From positions 496,001 to 560,000 of the forward strand of contig NC_088112.1 of the NCBI RefSeq assembly GCF_036370855.1: a stretch of 64,000 nt of DNA, written 5' to 3'. Position 1 is the stretch's first letter, and each line of letters opens with the position of its first letter. Source of the stretch: Dromaius novaehollandiae. Its lineage: Eukaryota; Chordata; Aves; Casuariiformes; Dromaiidae. Of the stretch, positions 31,489-40,800 are shown piece after piece. The translations under genes and the position numbers were made by a program. Below the pieces are notes generated by a model that searched no databases, was not told the origin of the DNA, and was given only the letters and a program-made list of their open reading frames with translations.

Positions 31489-33600
31489 TTAATTCACCTG
31501 ACTCTCTGCTTCCTGTCTTGTCCTTGCCCTGAGGTCTGGGCGTACCCACTTCATAGGGACCCATCTTACCATTTCTCCCTGCCTGACCGCTGCATACCCT
31601 CGTCCTTGGGTTACCAGCTGCCACCCCTCTTCCCATTCCCCTTTTTCCGGGATTCGAACCTTTACGTCTGGTCCCTCGTGCATCGCTCGGACCACCCAAT
31701 GCTTTTCCGCTGGCGTCTTGTTCTCCTCCCCCCTGATGAACTGATTCAGACCGAATAAGGCGCGCATAATTATTTCTGATTGTTTGTGCGCGGGGATTCT
31801 TTGTGTATATCCTTCCCCCTCCCCAAGAATCTCGATCCTTTGCTTTAAAGTGCGGTTTGCTCGCTCGACAATGGCTTGACCTGTGCTATTATAGGCAATA
31901 CCGTGCACTAGCTTAATTCCCCAGCGTACGGCCCATTCTCTCGTGCTTTGCGCTGTGAAACACGTGCCGTTGTCTGTTTTAATAGTTTCTGGGGCACCCA
32001 GCCAGGCCATTGCCGTGTGCCAATGCAACTGTGCCGCCCGCGCTGTGACTCGTTTATGTTGGGTCGCAACGATGATACCGCTGTGTGTGTCTACTGTGAC
32101 AGCCAGCCAGGGCCGTGGTCGAAGTCGCTGGCACATTGTGAAGTCCGTTTGCCATATTTGGTTTCCTTTCAGCCCCCTGGGGTTGATGCCGGCGCCCCAC
32201 AGGGGGGTTTTTTGGCAACACGGGCAAGCCGCAACCACTTCACGAGCCGTGGTGAGGGGGATGTTGCAGCTTTTTGCCAGTGCTTTTGCACCAACATGGA
32301 GAAGGTCGTGCACCTGCCTTGCTTCTGCGACTGTCCACACACCTTTGGCCGCTTGATCGGCTTTATTGTTGCCTTCTTGGTACACTCCTTGGATTGCCTC
32401 ATGACTCCGAACATGAATAATGGAGGCAGTGGCCCGCCGTTGTTGTAGGGCCTCTTCTAGCATTAGCGCAATGGGCGATCCGGCCCATCCGGGTAATGAC
32501 ATGTTGTGTAACAATTTAAAGACGAACATGGAGTCTGTCACTACATTCAAATGCTCTTCTGGCCACATTTGTAATGCCTGCGCCACAGCTCGGGCCTCTA
32601 GATGCTGTACGCTACTGTCTGGCTCGCTGATCTTCACTCGGTGCCATTGGGCCTTTTGATCTTGCCACACAACAACCGCTGCCCTGGTCACCGATGACGC
32701 GTCGGTGAACACTGTGCGCCCTGGTGCAGGTCGCTGTAGCACTCGGGCTTTCAGATGGGGCCGAAGGACGGTGAGGTGTGTATACATCTCCAGCACAGGT
32801 GATAATCTGATTGTTCCTGGGAATCCTTCTAAAGCTATTGCTATACTATCTTGTTTCTGGACCACGCTGTCCCATTGATTCCTTTTTACCGGCAGGTAAA
32901 TGGACTCAGGCTCCTTCGCGAAGTGCCGAACGGTGGCGGTTCGTCCCTTCTGTATCATCTGTGCCAACGCTGTTACGATTGTGACGTATGCCGTACTTAT
33001 TTGGTTTGACACTATCCACCATACGACTTCCGGACGCTCCGGTGTCCCTTGTCCTAGAACGCCTATGGCTCCTGTTCTTGTAACTGCCACGTACAGATTG
33101 ATTGGTCTGGCCGGGTCGTATCTCGTTACTCCGCCCTTTGCCATGAGATCTTCTATTTTTCGGAGGGCTTCTAACGCGTTCGGTGTCATCTGCCTCGGTT
33201 CCCATGGTTTGTGGCCCTTGAGCAACTCGAACAGTGGCTCCATCCACTCCTTGGGAATACCTATCAGCCCTCGCAGCCATTGGAGAGCTCCAACCAATTG
33301 CTGTACATCATGCAACGTTCGTATCTCTTTATTGAGCTTTATCGGCTGTGGGACCACAGCTCTGGGGAGGATGGTGGTTCCCAGATAGTCGACAGATTCT
33401 CCCCTTTGCGTTTTCGCTTTCCGGACGTACAATCCCGCTTCATTTAGGCAGTTAATTACTGCCTGTTCTGCCTGATCGGTTTCTTGCTGGGTCTCTGCAG
33501 CTATTAGGAGGTCGTCCATGTAATGGATGATAAGCGCGCGCGGGAACTGCGCTCTTACCGGCTGCAATACCTTAGCTACTGCCGCCTGACAAATCGTAGG
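31489..33600 (-). pseudogene. pol: ERV2 pol: RT palm to integrase
   Basis: A long open frame on the minus strand. It starts in the RT palm with YMDD (about 33520) and continues through the thumb/connection (LVGALQWLRGLIGIP). RNase H has its acidic residues in VFTDASS, HLEARAVAQAL, VVTDS and GNNKADQAAKG. Integrase has an HHCC zinc region (HDLLH to CPCC), the DDE core (WQTDFT, IKTDNGTCF, GQAIVERANR) and a C-terminal domain with WVPMKWVRP. These resemble the alpharetroviral enzyme closely. The frame itself is intact from 33567 to the stop at 31489, so RNase H and integrase look undamaged, but nothing upstream can translate into it without crossing the RT break. Confidence 0.92.
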
Positions 33601-33808
33601 TGAAATTTTTCATGCCCTGCGGGAGGACTGTCCATTGATATCGCGCTGCTGGCTCCTGCAGATTCTCTGAGGGCAGTGTGAAGGCAAATCGAGCTTTGTC
33701 CTGAGGGGCTAATGGTATAGAGAAAAAGCAATCTTGGATATCCATCACCACCACTGGCCAATTCTTTGGTATTGCTGATGGTAGTGGCAACCCTGTTGTT
33801 TGATACAT
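33572..33808 (-). pseudogene. pol: ERV2 pol: RT fragment upstream of the frameshift
   Basis: RT palm sequence ([39 protein letters not shown]) that begins abruptly at the junction with gag and ends in wrong-frame residues and a stop. The break lies in a T-run at about 33605-33610 on the + strand: a one-base length change separates it from the YMDD frame. The RT fingers that should precede it are missing. Confidence 0.85.
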
Positions 33809-35577
33809 TCCAACATCACCGCTCCTTTTGCAGCGTCTGGTAAAGATGCAAGTTCTACTGCTGCCTGTAGCCTGTCACAAAACTTGTCAAACGGCTCTCC
33901 CACTCTCTGCTTCACAGTCGTCCATGGGTCTGTCTGCTGCACCAGTGGCCCAATATCATCAAAGGCCTTTCGAGATGCTTCTGTTGTCACCAGTATCTCC
34001 CGAGGTGTCAGGCCCGCTGCCTGCTGCTGGGGTGTAGCCATGGCCGCATCATTTCCTCTTAACCGCGGTAGGGTGGATTGGCCCAGTGGGTTCTGCGGGT
34101 CTGCCTGTGCGGCCATCAACGCCTGCTGCAAGCGCGAGGTCCACGCTTCTTTCCACATAAGGACCATCGTGGGCGATAAAACCAGTCGCGCGAGGGCGCG
34201 ACAATCCCACGGTATTAGGCCTCCCGCGTGTGCAGCGTCCAGCAACGTCTGTGTCACTGGGTGTCGCAGGCCCTGTTCTTGCACTGCTTTCAATAGCTGT
34301 TGTACCGTCTTTGGATCGAGGGGCATCCATTCCACTGCCTCCCCCCCCGGGGCAACTCGTACTGGGAAGGCCCCTATTGGCGCACGAAACTTGAGGCCAC
34401 TCAGGGCACATTCCGTCGCTATCAGTTTCCAGTCTGTTAGGGGAATTTCTTTTCCCCCTCCCGCTTGGGCAGAACCTGCTGTCTCTGATGGCCCTCTTTG
34501 TTTAGCTGCTGCCTCTGATAGCCCTCTTTGTTTAGCTGTTGCCTCTAATAGCCCTCTTTGTTTAGCTATTTCTTGTTCCAGAGCTGTAAGCAGCATAAAC
34601 ATCTGCTCCATATCTCTTGTAACTTTCCTCCCTTTTTTTTTCTCCCGCCTCTGACTGCGCGGGGAACTCCGCCCTAGTTGCTGCATCTTCGTTGTTATTC
34701 CTTCTAAGGAGTCAGTGTCTGTACCTGAGTCTTCAGTCTCCTCCTCCTGCAATGCTGGTCGACGCCCACTCCTCTCTCGGCCAGCGCCATCTTTTCCCGG
34801 GTGCGGCACCCTCGGTTTTTCCCCTGCTTCTGGTCTTTCCCCTGCTTCTTTTCTTTCGTCCTCCCACTGCACCCGAATCATGGTCCCCGGTAGCCAGTCT
34901 CGGGGATCATCCACTATAAGCAGTCTTTCCTTTTCTTCTGCCTCCTTCACTTTCACCTTGCTTTCTTTTCCTCTACCCGCCTCTGGCTTTTTCATATCTC
35001 GGTCTCCACAAAGGTCTCCTGGTTCTCCTAGTTCTCCCCCTTCCATCGCCCTCATTTCTTTCCACGGATACCGCGGCGGAGGCGGAGAAGAGGGCGTTAT
35101 TGGGTAAGCCTCTGGAGTTTTTGCCTCCCCCTCTCCCTGCTCTGGTTCTTGATTAACCGCCTCCTCCTTTATGTCTGTTTCCACACTCTCCGTTTTCACT
35201 TCATCCCCTACTATCGCCTCTCCCTCTATCGCCTCCGTTCGCTCCTCTGCGTTCGCTGCTGTCTGTGTTGCCATTTCCGCGGACATGTGCAGCGCCGCGC
35301 GGGCAGCCTGCCAGGTCTCAAGCTCCTCCCTAGTCCTTTCTAAAATGATCGTTATATCTCCCCACGTCTTAAGCTCTGCGGCCTTCTTAGTGGCCATAGC
35401 TCTCTGAGCAAGTGCTCGAGTGCACTTCTCCCAGTTAGAAGGGGAAAAAATGTCCCCTGGTCTAACTATCGCTCCATCTTTCAGGAGCCGCCCGACGCAG
35501 TTCGCAACTGCATCCGCTCTCATAGAGAGCACCCATTCCCGGGCACCCACGCGTACAACCTTAAGTACCGCGTCCAT
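33745..35577 (-). pseudogene. gag: ERV2 gag: matrix to capsid, truncated
   Basis: Starts at ATG (35577-35575), only 42 nt after the primer site. The N-terminus resembles alpharetroviral matrix (MDAVLKVVRVG, then SPSNWEKCTRALAQRAM, ELKTWG). A long, highly charged, proline-containing linker follows, with a three-fold 30-bp repeat (KQRGLxEA units). Capsid starts near PLTDWKLIATECALSG and includes the major homology region ([20 protein letters not shown], about 33850-33900). About 12 codons later gag sequence runs into RT sequence at about 33795 and the frame closes at 33745. Nucleocapsid is therefore missing, so the protein could not package RNA normally. Confidence 0.9.
34491..34580 (-). repeat. 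30-bp triplicate in ERV2 gag
   Basis: Units start at 34491, 34521 and 34551 (GCCCTCTTTGTTTAGCTG on the + strand), giving in-frame repeats of ten residues in the linker before capsid. Confidence 0.9.
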
Positions 35578-35619
35578 GATCCGGATCCTCTCGACCGCCT
35601 GCGGTCCGCCGTCTCAGCT

Positions 35620-35637
35620 ATCACGTCGGGGTCACCA
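35620..35637 (-). other. ERV2 primer-binding site, tRNA-Trp
   Basis: Minus strand TGGTGACCCCGACGTGAT, two bases after the 5' LTR, matches the tRNA-Trp primer site used by the avian leukosis/sarcoma group. Confidence 0.93.
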
Positions 35638-35639
35638 CT

Positions 35640-35869
35640 TGTCGCCTTCTGATGCGACACTCTCCCGTTCGCCTGAGACGGCACGGAGGCTCCCCCAGCC
35701 TCCGGGCCAATGAGCACTGACACCAATATGAGGATGCTGCAAATGGCGTTTATTGTACGCATGTATTTGCTTATATACCTACAAGCACACTGCTATCTCT
35801 ACGTCATATCCTTCCTCTTCCTTCCTCTTTCCGTGCCATCGTGAGATCTTCCGATCGCCGTTCCCTACA
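35640..35869 (-). repeat. ERV2 5' LTR
   Basis: 230 bp, TG...CA on the minus strand. TATA at about 35770-35777 and AATAAA at 35749-35754. One difference from the 3' LTR. Confidence 0.95.
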
Positions 35870-35875
35870 ATGCTG
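35870..35875 (+). repeat. ERV2 target-site duplication, right
   Basis: ATGCTG, pairing with 30572-30577. Confidence 0.92.
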
Positions 35876-36110
35876 TCCATTTTTCTCAGCACAGTCAGAT
35901 GCAGCCTGCTGAGTTCCATGGACCTGAGATGTCAAGTTCTCACAACTGACTCAATCCTCATCCACTGCTGGCAGTTCTCCTCCTTGAACTTTTGCACTAA
36001 TCACAGAGGTCTTCCTCAGCATTCTGTGTGTCCATTCTCGCTAGGCCTCCGACTCCATTCAGCAGTGATTCCACTATTTTCTTTTTTAGCCTTTGACTAC
36101 TCATGAAGTC
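35876..36110 (-). mobile_element. CR1-like fragment, continuation of copy B
   Basis: Resembles 20840-21090 in the same order (TTCTCCTCCTTGAAC and CTAATCACAGAG elements). It is the part of copy B displaced by ERV2. Confidence 0.5.
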
Positions 36111-37984
36111 ACAGGTTTCCTGACAGGCAGCAGGGTCTGTGGCAGAAGATGCAAATTCATGTGCCAATGGGAATATGTGCAGAGTGACACACAGCACCCA
36201 TAGCCATGCATTTAGACCCTTGGACACGCCAGAAGAGCCCCTGGCTCTCCCACCAGCCTTATGTCATCAAAACATGGCAGAAGCTTCTCTGCCAATGGCA
36301 GAGCGATGGCGTTGGACCCCTTCATTTCCAGGTAGCTGAGGATGTTTCTCAGCAACATCAGGCTTCCCACACACATGTCCCTGTGAGCATTCTACAGCCA
36401 CTCCATGACGTCTGGGAGGAGGCTCTGCATTTTCCTTGCATGTGTGAAAGAACCTCCTTTTGTGAAGCAAGGAAAGACCCCCCTCCCCCCCCGGCCAAAA
36501 GTGCTGTGGATGCTGATTTCTCGTCAGGGCTCAGTGTCCAGGGCCAGGGATCTGCACACACCACAACTTGGCCACAGAGGGTGCAGTGCAGAGAACAGCT
36601 CTCCAAGTAGGCTCTGATACATGGAGGCCCTCCTCTATATGGAGGAAGGCTGCTGCCTCGAGGCCAGGAGCATCCAGCTACACTAGCCCGGCCCTGCGTT
36701 CTGGCTCATTGTCCCTCTCTCAGTGCCTTTTTCCTTGTGCAGCACAGCCATGGCATGAAAGACTCAGGGCAGATGAACGGGTCAGCGGGAGCTGAAAGCA
36801 GCCACCACACCACCTGATTACCAGCAAAGTCCAAGCCACTGTGTGACCCACCACCTCCTGTCAACTGCAGGCTGCCAGCATGGCTTTACCAGGCTGCCTT
36901 CCTGGGTCAGCATGACTATCATTGGGGAGGCCTCATGGATCATGCAGGCTCTGCCAGGGTCCCTGTCCCAGGCCTTATTGCCTGCCCAGGTTTTGCAGGA
37001 GCCCTACTCCAGCCCGTAACTTTGCCCCTAACCCTAGCCTGGGTTTGCAGCCTGCTGAGCAAGGTCAGCAGATGCAGGGACAGTGCAGGATGGAGATTTC
37101 CTTGGCATAGCCAGCCTGGGTGTTTGTGTGCAGAGAGGCCCAAGCAGCATTCAGCAGCCTTGTGTGCTGACAATCAAAGGTCTGGCGCAGCATGGAGCAG
37201 GGACCTGCCAATGCCCTGGACTTTGATGGTCCTCAGAGCCTCCCCCCACAACCCAGACACCAGAGTTTGTTAAGCAGGGAGAAGGCAGTGGGGCCTGTGT
37301 GTCAGAGCATGAGGGAACAACCATGGGGAGCTGAGCTCTTCTGGTGGTGGGAAAGCAGTGCGGACTCCTGGCCAGAGCTGGGCTGGCGGCAGTGCAGCAG
37401 CTGGGATCCCTGGGATGGGTGCGTGGTCTGTCTCCCCTCTGCCTCCCTGCAACAAGCCTGAGCTGAGCGCAGGGAGCTGGAGGGGAGCAGGCCACCAAGG
37501 CAGAGGACTGGAAATGACCAGAGGATGAGCGGAGATTTCTTATTGCTGCTGGTCCTGCTCTCGCCCCAGGGGTCTCCCAGGTCTCTGTGCGGGGAGAGGA
37601 GGGTGAGGCAAAGTCCTCTGCAAAGCCCTTCCTCCCAGGAGCCTGCACAGGGCACAGCCCGATGGGCTGATCCAGCATCACCGTGCTCGGACGAAGGGTG
37701 ACGCTGCCCCTGCGTTCCCTCCTGGTGCATATTTTCCTTTTGATCCTGGGCTGAGTAAGTCCGGAGGCAAGTAGAGCCTTTTTGTCCACATGTCTTACAG
37801 CCTCTCATGGGGCAGGAGTCACAGACGGCATTTGGAAAAAGCCCCCGCCCCTTTGGGTGCTCTGCACCCTCCCTGAGAGCCCCAAGGTGAGCAGTGGGTG
37901 CATCGGCGTTTGGAGCAGGAGTCTCCATGTACCCGGAGAGGTTACTGAGGATGAAGCTCCTGGAAGAAGAGGCTCCTGGGGAAG
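36111..37984. other. Stretch without a recognised gene
   Basis: Moderately GC-rich. Contains the second copy of the 30257-30370 repeat at 37188-37303. Open frames are short and unconserved. Confidence 0.45.
37188..37303 (+). repeat. Dispersed repeat, copy 2 of 2
   Basis: Matches 30257-30370 on the same strand. Confidence 0.8.
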
Positions 37985-38640
37985 CTGCACCCAAAGGCAC
38001 TCAGAGCTGCCTGGGCTGCACCAAACGACACGCAGAGGTGCAACAAACACACCAAAAGGCACGCGCAGGCTGCTGGGACTCACTAAAAGACACACACAGG
38101 TCTGGGGAGTGAACCAATAAACAGGCAGCCATCCCTGGCACACACCAAAGGGCCGACAGAGTGTGCTGTGATGCAACAAAAGGCTCTGGGTTCCCCCAAA
38201 AGCGCTCTGAAGCCCCAGGGGCACCCCGCAAGGCACTCAGAGGGGCCTGGGCCTCACCAAAAAGCAGGCAGCAGCCCGTGGGACATGAGAAACACAGACA
38301 GAGGCCTCTGAGAGACCCCCCCAAAACAGGTGGAGGCCTCTGACATGCCCCAAAAGGTGACCAGAGGCCCCTGGAGCACATGAAAGGCTGATTGAAGGCC
38401 ACTGGGTTGCCCTGAAAGCCACTGCAACAGACTAAGCACCCCCAAAACGCACAGCGAGGGACTGCAGGAACAGCAAAACGCACACAGAGGGACCGTGGGG
38501 AGCTTCACACAGCACATGGAGGACCTGGGGTGCCCTGCAACACCAAGGGGAGCCCAGAAGGGCACAGCATGCACATCAAAGGGACACAGACGCCCTTGGG
38601 GAGCACCGAAAGTTGCATGGAAGGAGGGCCCTGGGAGGCT
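37985..38640 (+). repeat. Degenerate minisatellite, about 40-bp period
   Basis: Irregular units built on CCAAAAGGCAC, then CAGAGG and CCTGGG-like parts, recur more than ten times with substitutions and indels. No unit is repeated exactly, which suggests an old array. Confidence 0.7.
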
Positions 38641-40083
38641 CAATTCCCCAATGGTGGGATCTGAGGGGGCACCATAAGGGAAATTGGGGTCACCAATGTC
38701 AGCTAATGAAATGCTGGCTCAGTATCCTCACCAAAGGAGAGACATCTGGCTGGGCACAGCGAGGGAAAACAGTGCATGGGCCCAACGCATACAGCAGTGT
38801 TTTTCCCAAACCAGTCTCCCTTGGTTCTGAGGCATGAGCCCAAATGACTATGCTCACAGCTTGGCTAGTGATAGCCATGGGGAGGGTGTTTGCCTCAAGG
38901 GCTGGTTTTTTGCTTCTCTTTTCCTCCAGTACTGCAGGGAGAGGCTGAAGTGGTGGTAGAATTGGGCAGGAGCCTGACCCGGGACCTGGCACCCTGGCGA
39001 GAGCTGTGCTGGTCTTGTCCCAGTTCTGCTCTCATTTACCCACAAGCATCTTCTTTGTCTCAGCACAGGTGATGCTGTTTGCACTGAAGCATCAGAAGCC
39101 CCTGGCGAAGAGCACAGCTCTGCTTATACAGAAAGAGAGGGAGGATGTGTGCACAGGAGATGTCAGATAAGTGCTCCAAAGCAACAACTGACCAAACCTA
39201 GACCCTGAGGTGGCTTTGGAACCTTGTAACCCCATTTCCAGAGGGTTGCTTCTGCTTGGTGCATCCTCACAGGGCGACGCAGAAGGGATCCCTTGATGCC
39301 TGCCAGAGGCATGGTGATCCCAGGAGTGCCTGCAAGAGCCCCATGACTGAGGTGGTCAGAAGGGGGCTGTTTTCAGGGCTGTGCAGTGGGCACAGGGTGC
39401 TGCATTGCAGAGGCATCAGCTGGAGCATGTTCTCCCCATGGGAGAGGGGGGCCAGGCTCAGAGAAGCAGGAGCAAAGTTAAATCTGAGCTCCAGAGTGGG
39501 CCAGCCCTGACGGAAATCTCTTGTGCCATCCATCCCTAACATCCCAACAAGAAATTCTGGCAAACCATCCCCCTTTGCAAAAGAGGCTGATGAGAGCAGG
39601 AGTCTGCTCTTGCCCTACAGCCTCCTCCCCTTCTCTCCCCACCCAGGCAGGAGATGTTTTGTTTTCAATGCCCTGTGCTTTTGGGGAACATGGTGGGGGT
39701 TGCCCAAATGTGACTGGAGGGAAGGTGCCTGGAGGCTTTCTTCATGTTGTTTCTACAGTGAAATATGCCTGTTGTTCTCCAAGGCCCTTGTTACTGTGGG
39801 ATGAGTGATGTTTTGCTTCTTGCCCACTCCTCCACCTGCCACTTGGGGCCACCTTTTTATTCCAGCCATCACCTGAAGAGATTTGTTCTCAGGAGGTACT
39901 GGGACAATGCTCAGCTCAGGTCTCTCCCCGGCCCTCGCTCTTATTGTGCCCTTGTGGCTCCCCAGTGGCCTGGGCCTTTGCAGCTGCTGCAGCTGGGCCT
40001 GAGTCAGATGGGATGTTCTCTCTGAGAAGCTGGAGCAACTGAGCATTTGCAAAGAGTGCCTCCTTTTGTGTGTGTTCTTTGCT
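38641..40083. other. Stretch without a recognised gene
   Basis: A segment at about 38930-39067 is bounded by TTTTCCTCCAG and CAG|GTGATG and is open in one frame, but the peptide is not recognised and may be chance. Confidence 0.4.
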
Positions 40084-40800
40084 GTTTCTCACCTTTAATT
40101 GAGTTTTCTGCCTTTTTCTGCCTTTTTCTGTTTTTTCTTTCATTTTCTACTGTTTTCTCTGTTTTCCACCTTTTTTGTGTTGTTTGCCTCTTTTCCATTT
40201 TTTGAAATTTCTGACACTCTTCTGACATTTTCTGTCATTTTTTCCTTCTCTCCCTTTTTTAGCAGGTTTTTCTTGGGGAGGAGTGATGGTTGTCTTTGGG
40301 GTTCTTTTGCCTTTTTTGCAGGTTTTTTTGCACTATTTTTGTGGCAGATTGTTTTGGGTGTTGCAGGGTTTTTTACAGTAGTGTAAAGGGGTTTCCCACC
40401 CCTTTGCAAGTTTCTACTGTTTTCCACTGATTTAAGCCATTTTCTACTATTTTCTGCAGGGTTTTTTTTTTACCATTTTTTGCATTTTCCTCCACTTGTT
40501 GAGCCTTATGTCATTTTCCACTGTTTTCCATGTTTTCTGGCATTTTTTCATTTTTCCAGCTATTTTTGGCATTTTCCAATTTATTCTACCTTTTCTACCA
40601 TTTTACACCATTCCCTGCCATTTTTTGCATTCTCTTGTTTTGCACTGCTTTTTACATTTTTTGTTTCTTGGATTTTTACATTTTCCTTCAATTTCTCTTG
40701 TTTCCTGACATTTTTTGCCTTTTTCTGTCCTTTTCTTGTTTTCTATTTTCCACCATTTTCTAGAGTTTTTTCTGTTGTCTGCTGTGTTCTGCTATTTGTT
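40084..40800 (+). repeat. T-rich degenerate repeat
   Basis: About 700 bp dominated by variants of CATTTTCTGC and CATTTTCCAC with variable T runs. Apparent hydrophobic open frames here are compositional. Confidence 0.85.

Larger units (their letters stand above)
30578..35869 (-). mobile_element. ERV2: young defective alpharetrovirus-like provirus
   Basis: A complete insertion on the minus strand with 230-bp LTRs (229/230 identical), a 6-bp duplication ATGCTG, a tRNA-Trp primer site and a polypurine tract. Gag and pol resemble the avian leukosis/sarcoma group, including a Trp-primed leader, RNase H and integrase. A deletion joins capsid directly to mid-RT, removing nucleocapsid, protease and the RT fingers. 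A one-base shift interrupts RT, and env is reduced to a membrane-anchor remnant. Few LTR differences imply recent insertion despite these defects, so either the defects post-date insertion or the copy moved with helper proteins. Confidence 0.96.

Noticed and set aside
31943-32448. Plus-strand frames opposite ERV2 pol
   Set aside because: They mirror the real integrase and RNase H on the minus strand.
33800-34654. 284-codon plus-strand frame opposite ERV2 gag
   Set aside because: Antisense shadow of gag; no independent motif.
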